Part shown: one piece after another, positions 22,016 to 33,409 of the stretch
Position numbering within the stretch: the first letter of the stretch is position 1
How the letters are laid out: each line of letters starts with the position of its first letter
DNA from: Metellina segmentata
Taxonomy: Eukaryota; Arthropoda; Arachnida; Araneae; Tetragnathidae
Assembly: GCA_947359465.1 (NCBI GenBank)
Contig: OX375883.1
Coordinates: 20,361,828 to 20,425,827, forward strand
Length of the DNA stretch: 64,000 nt
Reading direction: 5' to 3'
Notes under the pieces: generated by a model
Database searches by the model: none
What the model was told of the DNA's origin: nothing
Seen by the model: only the letters and a program-made list of their open reading frames with translations
Made by a program: the position numbers and the translations under genes

Positions 22016-23722
22016 AAATTCGATTGAGAGAACATGCGAAATTATATGGAACTTGGTAACAGAGCAAGCATGTGCAACATCCTGTGATGGAAAAAAAAGG
22101 TTGTGGGCTCTAAATTACATTGAGTGAAACAGTTTGTGAAATCCGTTTAAGCTCTATTTTTAGTATGAAATTTTCAGGTAAATCCATCTTCATCTGGAAG
22201 GCTTCATTTCTACTCCATTTCTCTTTTAACCGAGTCACCAGTGTTAATTCTTCGAGATGTAACTATAGGATGGTATTTTAATGAACGTCGCAGTGAAGCA
22301 ACCCTACGAACTATTTGCGAAGGTCCATGATCAACCACTATGGGGGAAGTCCCAAGGACAACTTTAAAATTAGCCCAGTATTTGACGTTTCTCTAAGCAG
22401 AAAGTTCGATCTATTAGGGCCAAAGAATGGTGTTCATATTTTGCGTTAAAATATCCTGATATTTGAAAAGCAGAGATAACTTAAAGAGCGCTCAACCAAC
22501 TGTAGTCTACATTCAAACGGTGATGGGTTTCGGTCTCGTTTAAAGAAGGCGAAGTACCGTGAAAATCTCAAAAGGCACTACCTAAAAATTTTGCCGCAGG
22601 GGCTCAGAGTGAACTACACTAACAACCTGCCCACTGCACTAGCAATTTCCGAGTGGTAAGCTGCGCAATTTGGATTCGTGACGTGTGCATTCCTCCCTGG
22701 ATGTATTTCTCTCTCCTGTGTCAGAAAAACTTTCATTATGTGTGTTGTCTATTACTTGATGTTGTATGTCCCGTGTGTTCCACAGCATGATCAATTATAA
22801 CCCTACCAAATAATATTAGCAGCCAAATGTGCTTCTTTTGAATAGAATCTTGCTTAGTGAACAGACATGTTCTAACTGAATAGCAATTGATACTCAATGG
22901 ATTCGATTCAGTGTTATTGTTTCTTAGCGTTTTGAGGTATCAAATACTTGGACACCATTCACTTAACAAGTGATCTATTGTTATGATTAAGTATTTTTTT
23001 CCATACTATACAACTGACTACTCGGTCTTCAGAACAGCAAGGGCCAAACTGAAGAATAATAGATATTAGAGAAAAGAATGTTGAGCCGCCGTTACTAACA
23101 AGGACAAATACCAATAACCATGCGCTTGCAAACGGATATTCAAACCCGTGACTTACTGACCAGCTAGGCAACTAAATAACCCAAGTGAAAGATGGAAAGA
23201 GCGAATATAAGAACGTCGTTCACATCACATGAGCAATTCCTCTCCCATTGTTTGGGCCACAACCAAACTCAAATATCTACAGATCCCCGACATGAACTCA
23301 GAAAACATCAACAGGCTGAATCGGCTACTCAGATCATTGACATGAAATACTTAAAAGCTTCGAAACATTGGAGTGCCTTGGAGGCAGGTTCTCCAACAAG
23401 AGAAGAGTCAATTTAAAGAAGTGATGACACTGGGTCAGAAGAAATGATTAATCTCGCTTTTGGTTTATAAATATTAAGTGAGTGTTTAGCGCTGGTGATT
23501 TGATTAATTCAAAATGTCTGACATTGTAACTGGAACGCGTTGTTCCATTTCCGTTGTATCGCTCTTTTTTGAAGAACGTACGTATCTTGTTTTATCAAAA
23601 GCATGAAAGGCAGGTAAAAACGTTCTACCGGATGAAATGGTGTGATGACAGTTCGAAATGCTCGCGTAAAGCGAGAACAAGATCTTTGGGTTTCGCCACT
23701 ACCAACATTAATTCTAACATTC
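22016..23722. other. No gene recognised
   Basis: Short open frames occur, such as 23192-23416, but none shows a recognisable domain. No repeat pairing was found apart from the flanking SINE and mariner element. Confidence 0.4.
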
Positions 23723-23724
23723 TA

Positions 23725-25231
23725 TACAGGGTGGTCCCGAATTCATGGTACATACTTTAATGGTAGGTACAGGACATTGTAACAATGATTTATTGTATAG
23801 GAATGTATAGTCGCAAGTGACGCGGTGAGGCGTAAACAGGGGAAATAAAAGGAAAGAGAAATGGAGTGATCGGTTGGTATCATTGCCGGTAGAGGGCAGT
23901 AGATGTCTAGCCGCTGTTGAACATGATGCATCGCAGTAGGGAAAAGCGCCATTCACAATTGTGCTGCCGTAGACGATGGGTGACTTTACGTATGCAGAAA
24001 AAGCAGACATGCATTACATGTACGGCCGTGCAAATGGTAACGGCAGAGCTGCGTTACGAATGTATCGCGCGGAGTATCCTGATCGACGAATGCCGGATCA
24101 TAGAATTTTTCAACGGTTACATCGTCAACTTTGTGAAACAGGTGCGTTCGACGTCAACAGACATGGCGCTGGTCGAGTAAGAGCTGTACGCATTCCAAGG
24201 CTGGAAGAAAGCATCTTGAACATTGTGGCTGATAGACCCGAGTCAAGCACAAGAACTGTTGCGCGTGACGTAGGTGTGAGTCATCAGACTGTATGCAGAG
24301 TGTTAAACGAAAATCGCTTACACCCCTTCCATTTTCAGAAAGTACAAGCATTGAATCCGGCAGATTATCCTCGCCGCGTGAACTTCTGCCTGTGGGTGAT
24401 GCAGCAATGTGCGTTGCAGCCGGATTTCGTAGATTATGTGCTATTTACAGATGAAGCGACATTTTCACGCGAGGGTGTCTTTAATGCGCACAATTCCCAT
24501 GTGTGGGCAACCGATAATCCACATGCAACGCGTCGACATGCGTTTCAACAACGTTTCAGTATTAATGTGTGGGCTGGTATTGTGAACGACTTTTTGATTG
24601 GCCCATACTTACTACCCACGCGGCTCACTGGCGGAAGCTATCTTATTTTTCTGAAAGAAGTGTTACCACAACTGCTGCATGATGTTCCGATCGCCATTCG
24701 TAACCGCATGTGGTTTCAGCACGATGGGGCGCCAGCACACTTCAGCATTGATGTACGGAATTACCTGAATGCCACGTTTGGTACTCGATGGATTGGGCGT
24801 GGTGGACCAGTCCCTTGGCCACCCCGATCTCCCGATTTATCGAGCCTCGATTACTTTTTATGGGGACATCTAAAGCATCTTGTTTATGAGACTCCAGTTG
24901 ACTCAGATGAGGATCTCGTCGCTCGCTTATCTGTAGCTGCTGCAGGTGTGCGTGAAATACCAGGCATCTTTGAACGTGTACGCCAATCGCTCCACCGACG
25001 CTGTCAAGCATGTATCGATACTGGTGGACGCAATTTTGAACAATTACTGTAAACATGACACTTGTCAACAACGCTTTCAATAAAATCTTTGTTTTTCCTT
25101 TCGGCCGTTATTTCCCCTGTTTTCGCCTCACCGCGTCACTTGCGACTATACATTCCTACACAATAAATCATTGTTACAATGTCCTGTACCTACCATTAAA
25201 GTTTGTACCATGAATTCGGGACCACCCTGTA
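23725..25231 (+). mobile_element. Complete DD41D mariner-type transposon
   Basis: The ends read TACAGGGTGGTCCCGAATTC and its inverted copy, flanked by TA at 23723-23724 and 25232-25233. The terminal repeats run for about 125 bp with only about three differences, which is long for this group and implies recent insertion. One open transposase frame lies between them, with an AATAAA signal at about 25079 just after its stop. All parts needed for autonomous movement appear present. Confidence 0.9.
23976..25052 (+). CDS. Mariner/Tc1-superfamily transposase, DD41D type
   Basis: A 358-codon intact transposase for cut-and-paste movement. The N-terminal DNA-binding half includes a helix-turn-helix at about residues 92-112 (STRTVARDVGVSHQTVCRVL). 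The catalytic triad is D159 in LFTDEATF, D250 in WFQHDGAPAHF and D292 in SPDLSSLDYFLWG. By count 41 residues separate the second and third acids, the DD41D spacing known from rosa/VS-type elements. The start at 23976 gives a protein beginning MGDFTYAEKADMH, matching the start of the related fragment at 45.6 kb. No stop or frameshift is seen. The antisense open frames here are shadows. Confidence 0.92.
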   Translation: MGDFTYAEKADMHYMYGRANGNGRAALRMYRAEYPDRRMPDHRIFQRLHRQLCETGAFDVNRHGAGRVRAVRIPRLEESILNIVADRPESSTRTVARDVGVSHQTVCRVLNENRLHPFHFQKVQALNPADYPRRVNFCLWVMQQCALQPDFVDYVLFTDEATFSREGVFNAHNSHVWATDNPHATRRHAFQQRFSINVWAGIVNDFLIGPYLLPTRLTGGSYLIFLKEVLPQLLHDVPIAIRNRMWFQHDGAPAHFSIDVRNYLNATFGTRWIGRGGPVPWPPRSPDLSSLDYFLWGHLKHLVYETPVDSDEDLVARLSVAAAGVREIPGIFERVRQSLHRRCQACIDTGGRNFEQLL

Positions 25232-25233
25232 TA

Positions 25234-26238
25234 CAGTTTTATAGATATGTACAACATTAGATACATTAAAGGAAAGAAGGGTTTGGTCAGAGGTTAGCGA
25301 AAGTGTCCTCGTTCTCTCAGATCTAAATCGTCTCGGGCTTTTCTAATCTCCAGGCCACCTTTCAGCTGAAAGCCACCTGTTAATGCAATTTTAAATGTTC
25401 TCAAGTGGCTTGAGACTTGTGAGATTGTAATATAAGTGTAACGTCAGATGAAGAGGGCTTATGTCAAGTGCCCAGAACTTTATGACCGATGAAATGTCAA
25501 ATGTTGAAAATATCTTTCTGCTGAAAGAAAAAAGAGAATATTCCCCCAAAAAATATTGACATTCTTCCAAACAAGAAAAGATGGTGCTACTAATGAATGT
25601 ATTTACATTAGTAACAATTCTAACTCATAGTTCTATTTACCCAGTTTTTCTTATCGTTTGAAGAGATTGGGGCTTTAATGGAGCAATTGGGCCGAAATTC
25701 CTCTTATCATCAGTCCAAAAGTCTTTCATATAGCTTTTATTTTTAGTTTTAGAGAATTATTGCTATTGAACCTGGAAGTCGAGAAGGTAAGAAATGCAGA
25801 TGCCTAAGGAAGAATACAACGAAGAAGGCAACAAGATGCATGTGGATTGACAGTGGCAACACATGAAAACCAGTTTTGGAGTGACAATTAAAGCAAAAAC
25901 TAAGAATTGTTTTTTTTTTAATAATTTAATGTAAAATTAAAGTTGGTTACTGGTAAACAACGAAAATAATGTAACAAAATTTCGAGGGCGTAGGGAAACA
26001 TATTATTGCTGACACAATATTTTGTGGCAACGTCGCAAAAATATAACACAAAACGACTTTTGCTCAAGTACACAAAAATATACAAAAGAATTAACAAAGT
26101 GATAATATTCACAGAGGTTGGACAAAATAATATGAACACTTGTGAAAAAATAGCACTCGAAAGAAACCTCTCGTATACTCCTGTCCTCTAGCGGTGAAGG
26201 ATGTCACCTAGCGGATGAGAAAGGACACAAAAGTAGAG
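25234..26238. other. No gene recognised
   Basis: Sequence between the mariner element and the hAT-like element. A few short open frames occur without recognisable motifs. Confidence 0.4.
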
Positions 26239-27344
26239 ATTGTAATCCGATCCGGCGAATCCGGCATCATTTAGCTACCTACCGGATCCGGCAACATCTA
26301 TCGGATCCGGGCCGGATCCAATAAACCCGAATTTTTTTTAAATTAAAAATTCGATTATTCTAACCCAACTTTAAAGTCGTAAAATCGTTTATTAAGCAAT
26401 CGATTGTGAATGAATCGATTTTATATATTTCAATCATCAGTTTGGAGAATTTTAGAAAAATAATAAATTAAATTATCAATAATATTTTTGTAATAAAGAG
26501 GAATTAGAAAAGCAAATTCTGCAAGAAAATAAAGACTATTGCAAAAAGACAAACTTTAGAAAATAAACACATTTTGAGGAAATAACGAAGAAAGAAATGA
26601 CTTCATATATATGAAATGGAGTCGAAGGAAAATATTTGTTTCTTATGTACGACTACTTAATGACACGGTTAAACCAACTAGTGTTGAAGCTGAAAGGGCC
26701 TTTTCTAGACCGTTGGTTATATTTGCGTTAATAGTTAATTAGTTCATTGAGAAGTAGGTTGGGTGATGACACAATTAATACGATGTGTTTAATTAGATGG
26801 TTCTTTCAAACTCAATAGTGATTTTCATTACTATATAACTTCGATTTAAGCAATTAAGAAGAATTAAGAGTTCCCTTGTTTGTTATGCTGACCAAATACT
26901 GCCAAAGGTTAGATTTTTGTGTTAGTATGAGGCAAGGTTAGATACAATTTATATGTCATTTACTCAACGATATTAGAAATAGAGACTACTTAATTTTAGA
27001 TAAATAGAAAAGTACTACGTATAAAACAAGCTGATGTTTTTTGGGATGGGAACTAGTTAGACTGATCATAATCAATCGTTTAATACTTACTACTAGCAGT
27101 ACTAATAGTTACTATAATTAATTGTTGGTGACTGATTTCCTACCTATGGATAATTAATAATAAAGTTGATTCTCTAATGCTAAAATAAACGTTTTGTTCG
27201 TCAATTTTGAATAATATCCTTTTTACCTACTTTCATTCAGCCGATTTTGGAAAAATAGATACTGGTTAGATAGACATTAACAAAATTCCAATCCGGCCAG
27301 ATCCGACCGGATTGAAAATCGTGCCGGATTGCACTACCTTCACA
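26239..27344 (+). mobile_element. hAT-type element remnant with ATCCGG-rich ends
   Basis: Both ends are dense in CCGGAT-type motifs: the left begins near TAGAGATTGTAATCCG, the right ends near CCGGATTGCACTACC, forming approximate inverted repeats. Inside, at about 26653-26720, the plus strand encodes TVKPTSVEAERAFSR, matching the dimerisation block of hAT transposases (typically ..PPTSVEAERAFS..). The rest of the transposase is not recognisable. An 8-bp target duplication could not be confirmed. Confidence 0.6.
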
Positions 27345-27664
27345 TAAGTCTGCTACTAGCAGTGATAGAAGTCGGATACGAAATATATTTCTGATTTCAA
27401 GTTTAGTTTCAATTCCAGTATAGATTCTACACGCATGATTAAAAAATAATCCATTTTCGAACTTTAAAGGACATTTGGGACCTTGAACAGAATAGAAAGC
27501 GGAAACAGGGGAGATTTTCATTATTACTGGGGGATCTGTTGTATGGATTCGTTATTTATGTTGCAGAGGTTTTGCCACCGGCTTTCAGTTCAAGTAGAAA
27601 CAACCGAGTGATGAGTTATGACAGAGTCCACGTGAAACATCGCCATTAATGATGATGTCACTTA

Positions 27665-30459
27665 TACTCTGTTTCACCTTAACTTGTCAGTATTGGGAAA
27701 GGCAGAAATGATGTTCATCCGCATGAAAAATAATTCCAACTTGATTTGGAATTTAAAATAAAGAAAATGCATATAAACGTGTAAAAATTGTCCTACAATG
27801 AAGGAGTGATTTTTGAACCTTTATAATCGGTTATTTATTTGTAAAAAGCATTTTTTTTTGACCGAAGCGAATGAATATATCCGAAACGGAATTCTAAACC
27901 GGTTTCCATGGTAACATTTCTGGCGAGCTAAATACGCTTTCCGGCCAAGTCTGCGCCATTTCGCTCTGCGTCTTTGCTAGCGTGTGTATTTACGTTCATA
28001 TCTCTCTTGTGCTATTTTATTGGAGTGTGTTTGATACTCTGAACATGGCTGAAAAAGGAACGTCACCATCCAAGCTGTATACGCCATCAAAGCAAGGAAA
28101 ATCAATTGGTAGTGGAGCTCGCAGGAACATATTGAATGTTTATTCTAGACTTCGAGAAGAAAACCATAGTGATTCCATTAACCAAATCGTCGGAAAGGTG
28201 TCTCAACTAACTGGTGTTTCCAAAAGAACTGTTTTTCGTTTGAAAAAAGAAAAGAAGACGACAAGTCCTTTGAGTACTCCAGGAAAAAAACGACCTTATG
28301 CCGTTGGAAAAAGAACAAGAATGATGAAATATGACAACTTTACTTTATCGTGCATCCGACGAAAAATTCATGATTGTTTTCGTCGAAATGAAATTCCTAC
28401 ATTGGACAAAGTTCTAAATGAAATTAACAATGATAAGGATATTTTTTCGACAAACATTAGCCGAAGTACACTGTACAGGATACTGAAAGATTTGGGATTT
28501 TCCTTTGAAAAGCGAAAAAGGCAGGCTATGCTTTTAGAAAGACACGACATAATTTTATGGCGAAGAAATTATTTACGAAAAATTAGAGAACTGAAGAATG
28601 AAAATGCTTCAATCTATTATTTAGATGAAACATGGGTGAATGAAGGACACTCACAAAGTCGAGTATGGCAAGACAAAAACATCAAAAGCACCAATGAAGC
28701 TTCCTCTTCAAGTTTGACAACAGGCTTGGCTGCACCAAAAGGAAAAGGAAGAAGACTCATCATTACCCATATCGGAAGTGATGAAGGATTTGTACCTGAT
28801 GCGGCTGACATTTTTGTAGGAAAAAAATCCGGTGACTACCACGAAGAAATGGATGGTAACCATTTTGAGAAGTGGTTTGAAGATATCATGCCTAAATTGA
28901 AACGAAACAGCTTTGTAGTGATGGACAATGCCCCCTATCACTCGGTGAAGAAAGAAAAAATTCCGACGACATCTTGGAAAAAAAGTGCAATTCAAGAATG
29001 GCTATCGTTGAAAAACATTACGTGGAACCAGGACATGATCAAGATTGAACTGTTGAAAAAAGTTAGCGAAATCAAACATATGTTTGATAAATACAGAGTT
29101 GAAGAAATTGCCGAAAAATTTGGACATAAGGTTTTGAGACTTCCCCCGTATCACTGTGAGCTTAATCCCATTGAAATGATATGGAGTCAAGTAAAAGGAC
29201 ACGTTGCCAGGGAAAACAAGACTTTTAAACTGAACGATGTGAAGGATTTAGTCATCCAAGGGATTGAAAAGGTCTCTGTACAAAATTGGAAAAACTGCAT
29301 AAACCATGTTACTGAAAAAGAGAAATACATGTGGGAAGTAGATGGACTTGTGGATGATATTTGGGAAAGTAAGAACTTGGTAATTTCTTTTAATAGTGAG
29401 TCTGATAGCGATTCGGAAATGTTAAGTGATGATGATGTGTAAATTCATGTGATGAATAAGTATATTATAATGTAAATAGATTTGTTATGATGTTTGCTAT
29501 GTTTTACATATATTGATGATGTATAAATGCATGTGATGAATAAGTAAAACGTAAATATAGTTTTCTCATTGTAACTACTATTCATGAAAGAGATTGGTTT
29601 CTTCTGTACACTTTCTTGTAAACTATTTTAAATTATTCATAAAATTAATAATTTACTACTAATCAACCCGACACCGTTCCGCGAGTTTCAGAATATGTTT
29701 CACACATATAAGGTTTATTTTTTTTAACTCTAATTTTTAAAATGGTTTCATTTTTTTATTATTGTATGTGTATTCACTATATTTGTATTTTTTATATTCT
29801 ATTTATTTATTGTGAATGTATTTTATATCCTCTATGTTATATGTATTTTTATTTGTTATTTACTTTCTTTAATATCAGAATAAATTTGATTTAATTTGGA
29901 GACTATATTTTGCTGTTAAGAAAAACACATATTTTAGCAGACGACGCACTCTCCCCTACCTTGTCCAACCAAATGTAAGACCAAAGGAGTAATTAAATTG
30001 GATTAATTTCCTTTAATAAAATTATTAAAATTGAAAAAAGAAGTATTAATCAAGGTGTTTAGCTTTCAGGTAAGTAAATTCAAAAAATGAATTTTATGGT
30101 TCATCACATCTTTAAATAGACTGTTTTTTTAAACAACATTTATTGTAAAAAAATTTTAAATATATATATTTTTAAATAACTAAAAATAATACTCATTTAG
30201 AAAAATCAAAACGCATTTATATTAACATAGAGTAGCTTTTTGTTTAATTAACAAATGTAATGCAAGAGCCATTAGAAATTAAAGATCTGTGAAACGTATA
30301 GAATTTCCACGTGCATTTTATCTCTCCTTGCCAAAAAGGGCGAATTTCCTCGCTTATAGCTGACTTCTTCTGACATTGTAACCCTAGTTTCTACGACAAC
30401 GGCTGTGATGCGGTCAACGTAGCCTTTACTCTACTGACAAGTTAAGGTGAAACAGAGTA
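27665..30459 (+). mobile_element. Complete DD82E Tc1/mariner-type transposon
   Basis: The terminal repeats begin TACTCTGTTTCACCTTAACT on the left with the exact inverted copy on the right, about 28 bp, flanked by TA (27663-27664 and 30460-30461). Similarity continues outward for about 10 more bp (ATGATGTCAC and its complement), so the true ends may lie just outside the TA pairs. The 2.8-kb element holds one open transposase frame and about 1 kb of AT-rich 3' sequence. Confidence 0.88.
28045..29442 (+). CDS. Tc1/mariner-superfamily transposase, DD82E type
   Basis: A 465-codon intact frame taken from ATG at 28045 (MAEKGTSP); an upstream in-frame ATG at 27982 would add a hydrophobic leader unlike a nuclear transposase. 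A helix-turn-helix lies near residues 48-66 (VSQLTGVSKRTVFRLKK). Catalytic residues: D194 in YYLDETWVNEG, D294 in VVMDNAPYHS and E377 in LNPIEMIWSQVK. By count 82 residues separate the last two, far more than the usual 34-41. The insert includes a KKVSEIKHMFDKYRVEEIAE helix. I recall this spacing being described as the Sailor (DD82E) group; that label needs a search. The acidic C-terminal tail ends in SDSDSEMLSDDDV. Confidence 0.88.
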   Translation: MAEKGTSPSKLYTPSKQGKSIGSGARRNILNVYSRLREENHSDSINQIVGKVSQLTGVSKRTVFRLKKEKKTTSPLSTPGKKRPYAVGKRTRMMKYDNFTLSCIRRKIHDCFRRNEIPTLDKVLNEINNDKDIFSTNISRSTLYRILKDLGFSFEKRKRQAMLLERHDIILWRRNYLRKIRELKNENASIYYLDETWVNEGHSQSRVWQDKNIKSTNEASSSSLTTGLAAPKGKGRRLIITHIGSDEGFVPDAADIFVGKKSGDYHEEMDGNHFEKWFEDIMPKLKRNSFVVMDNAPYHSVKKEKIPTTSWKKSAIQEWLSLKNITWNQDMIKIELLKKVSEIKHMFDKYRVEEIAEKFGHKVLRLPPYHCELNPIEMIWSQVKGHVARENKTFKLNDVKDLVIQGIEKVSVQNWKNCINHVTEKEKYMWEVDGLVDDIWESKNLVISFNSESDSDSEMLSDDDV

Positions 30460-30547
30460 TAGTGACATCATAGTCGACAGTTTGAAACCAACGAATCAGC
30501 GGGCTTAAAATTTCCCCATGTCTTCTATTCCAGGTAAAGGTTGTTAA

Positions 30548-30760
30548 TATGCATCCTGTCGTGACGTATGTAGATCGCACTCAGCAAGCACCAATACCCA
30601 ACATGACACCAAAATAATATATATTTCGTTATTTTATATCGCACAACCGGGATCGATTTGTGTGCAAGTCAACTGTCGGAGAAAGTGCGAGTTAATCTAG
30701 CTTGTTATAAATTAGTTACCTCCCAACTACTTGAAAGTTTACATCTTATGACCCTACATC
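30548..30760 (+). repeat. Dispersed repeat R1, internally deleted partial copy
   Basis: Aligns first to R1 around 15190-15345 (GTAGATCG, AGCACC, TTATATCGCA, GTGTGCAAG) and then directly to R1 around 16806-16835 (AGTTACCTCC, ACTACTTGAAAGTT). About 1.46 kb of the longer copy is skipped between these blocks. It lies just outside the DD82E transposon. Confidence 0.65.
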
Positions 30761-31285
30761 GATTACTAAAAAACTTATTACTTATAAGTTTTTATTAAAA
30801 AAATATTTTTCATTCTACTGGTGAGTATAAGCAAATTATAATTAATAAACGTATTAATGCTACATTAAGTGCTACATTTATTGGTCAAGTCAAATTTGAA
30901 ATAGCCTGGTTCTCCAATTAGTTATAATGTTGGCTAATAGATGTCCCTGTATTCTTTGAAAGCATGAAATAAAATGGAAAAGTTGCCGATCTGAGGAAAT
31001 TGCTCAAATGTATAGTTTCCTGGTAATTTCAGCTTCACCTTTTTCGAATATGCCGCTTTAAGTATCGAAAAGAAGTTAAATAAATTACAAATATAGTTTT
31101 TAAAAAGCAAAAAATGAAGTAATCGCACAACGCTACGTGATTGGCTCTGACGTCAGTGTGGATGAAGTATCAATATTTACTTGTTGAAACTGATGCTGTT
31201 TTGGCTCGCCTTTTTGCCACTTCAAACATTTTCTCGTTTTTAACTAAATTTTATACCTGTATTTAACTTTTAGAATCATCTTTCG
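30761..31285. other. No gene recognised
   Basis: AT-rich. It may hold the promoter or a first exon of the SWIM gene that follows, but none could be identified. Confidence 0.35.
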
Positions 31286-33330
31286 TTTATTTTATTGTAC
31301 ATTTCGTTTACGATGTCGATTTTGCCGAGATTTGTCAAAGGCCTGATAATTTCCCCAAGATAGATACGACTTCCATGTTTTATTCCTTGGGAAAAAATCC
31401 GTTTTTTTTTGGAGCAGAAATACGAGGAGTTAAAGTTATGAGGTAGGCATGATCTTTAGTAATATTCATAAATTGACCTAAAATTAATTAAGATTACGGA
31501 AATTCTCCAATTATACTTAAAAATTTAATTTTTATTGCACATTGAAACACTATAATACTATTCTGCCTGTAGGCTTATAATTGACGCTTACTAGTTCATT
31601 GTGAATTTAATAGATGTGCTGAACACTACAGTACAGCACCAAAAATTGTATAGTTGAAACAAATTGAAAGGTAGCATTTTATTTCCACTAAGAAGTAAAA
31701 CTATAGCATTATTCTGACCAAATAAATTTTGCTTTGAAAAGGCAAACGCCTTATGGCTGAAATACTTAAATTTACTTACAATACAAATTGTAAAACGAAA
31801 CTTAAATTATAAAAATTTTTAGTACAATGGTAAATAATTTTCATTTGAGTTTTTATATATTTAAAAAATATTGTGTTCTGTCTTCAGGTCAGGACATGAG
31901 AGTTATGGTGACAATGCTGTTGGTTATGCCCAAGTTAAAAGGGAGACTAGCATTTGCACAGTCAAAGCAAAAGTGACACCTCAACATACCGTGCGGAATA
32001 AAGCTTATAATGTGTCACTGATATGCAATGAAGTTGAGGAGGGGGTGCTCTCTGTTCAGTGTTATGATTGTGCTTCTTCTTTAGGTAGGTTTAACTTTGA
32101 ATTGCATTTCTAGTATTACTGAGTTCAAATCCAGGTCTGTTATTGATTTCACTTGTTGCCACAAAGCAACATTAAAACTCCAGTTATCATGTTGTAATCA
32201 TCTTAAAATATTTATTTATACATAATTTTTCAAAAAGAAATTTAATAATTAACGCGGTTTTGATTTAAAATATTTACTAGCTAAAATATTGTTTGAAACA
32301 GTAACTATGTAAGATATTTTATGTTATCTGTGACAGAAGTGTAGGTGAATGTTTAAAGTTTTTTTTAGATACTGTCACATGTTCTATGTGTGCACCCTTA
32401 GTCACACTACACACATCGAACTGGTAACCCCAGACATGTGTGTTAGGGTAATTGAAGCAAGTGCAATGATAGTGGTTGCGATATGCTGTTTTAATTGCGC
32501 TTGATCAACAGGAGGGTTAAATACATTATCCTTCATGTAGCCCCAAAGAAAAAGTAACATAGTATTAAATCATTGCATCTGGGTGGCCATTGAGTTAGTG
32601 GCATGCTGTGGTCGCCGCTTTGTCCAATCCATCGGTGAAGATGTTAATAGAGGCAATTTCACAAGTCACCTGCCCAGTGTGTTGGTGCACCTTCTAATTG
32701 GAGAGTAAAGTTTTTGTCTTCAATATCCAATCGGACGAATAAAGTTTTTGACGACATCTACCAATACACACACTCGGTCGTCCTAGCTTTGAAACTTTGC
32801 ACAAACAGCTAGTAGTTTCAAATGTTTTAAGCCAATCGTAAATTAATTTTCTGGTACGGTCAATGTACGGTCCACGCTCATTAGTTACCCCGCAAATGCT
32901 GAATTTAGTTGACCCGCTTCTAGGATCCAGTTTTGTTTGAAAAATGTAATGTTATTATTTTTGAATATTTATAAAAAGTAATGTAGTTATCTCTACAGGA
33001 GGGTGTAAACATGCTATCGCTCTTCTTTCATGGCTCCATCGTCGCAGTGAAGAACCAGCTGTCATCTGATTCGTGCTATTGGAAATCGTCTAAATTGTCA
33101 ACTGTGGGTAGATCCCTGAAACTCATCAAAGGGAAAAATCTTGGAAAAGGTGACGTGGGCCCTCTACCACCAAGTGATGGTTTATTCCTAAATGCTGTGT
33201 TAGAAAAGAGGAAAATTCTAGAAGATGACACTATCCCTTACCAAATACTACAAACAAGCTTCTCTTTCATTTTAAGAAAGGAAAAAATGCCATTCAGACT
33301 GATCGTAAAATGTTTGCTGTATATGGACAT
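31286..33330 (+). pseudogene. Three-exon SWIM zinc-finger gene with frameshift
   Basis: Exon 1 (to 31442) encodes FPKIDTTSMFYSLGKN and GAEIRGVKVMR and ends in a GT donor. Exon 2 (31888-32084) starts after TGTTCTGTCTTCAG and encodes ESYGDNAVGYAQVKRET, CTVKAKVTPQHTVRNKAY and QCYDCASSLG. Exon 3 starts at 32999 after CTCTACAG and encodes GCKHAIALLSWLHRRSEEPA. Joined in phase, exons 2 and 3 give a CxxC...CxH SWIM-type zinc motif. Just after EEPAVI a TGA and a frame change interrupt the frame; it resumes with CYWKSSKLSTVGRSLKLIKG. The family is widespread and often multicopy in arthropods, with unknown function. Retained introns show this is not a retrocopy. The true start was not found; homology fades near 33330. 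Confidence 0.65.
32402..32690 (-). pseudogene. Tc1/mariner transposase C-terminal remnant inside intron 2
   Basis: On the minus strand the sequence encodes YMKDNVFNPPVDQAQLKQHI, ATTIIALASIT, then a stop, preceded by decayed sequence resembling WIGQ and QWPPR before a frame change. This matches the region after the last catalytic residue of Tc1/mariner transposases of the DD41D-like group. It lies antisense within the second intron of the SWIM gene. Confidence 0.6.
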
Positions 33331-33409
33331 AGTGCTGTTTCTGAGGCCACAGTATGAAGGTCATTTGTTAAATTCAAGCGTGGAAGTCAAAGGAACACAT
33401 CGAGAGGGG

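Noticed and set aside
23714..24010. Antisense open frames over the DD41D element
   Set aside because: They overlap the terminal repeat and transposase gene and have no independent motif.
27982..28044. Upstream in-frame ATG for the DD82E transposase
   Set aside because: It would add a hydrophobic 21-residue leader, unlikely for a nuclear transposase; MAEKGTSP at 28045 is a better start.
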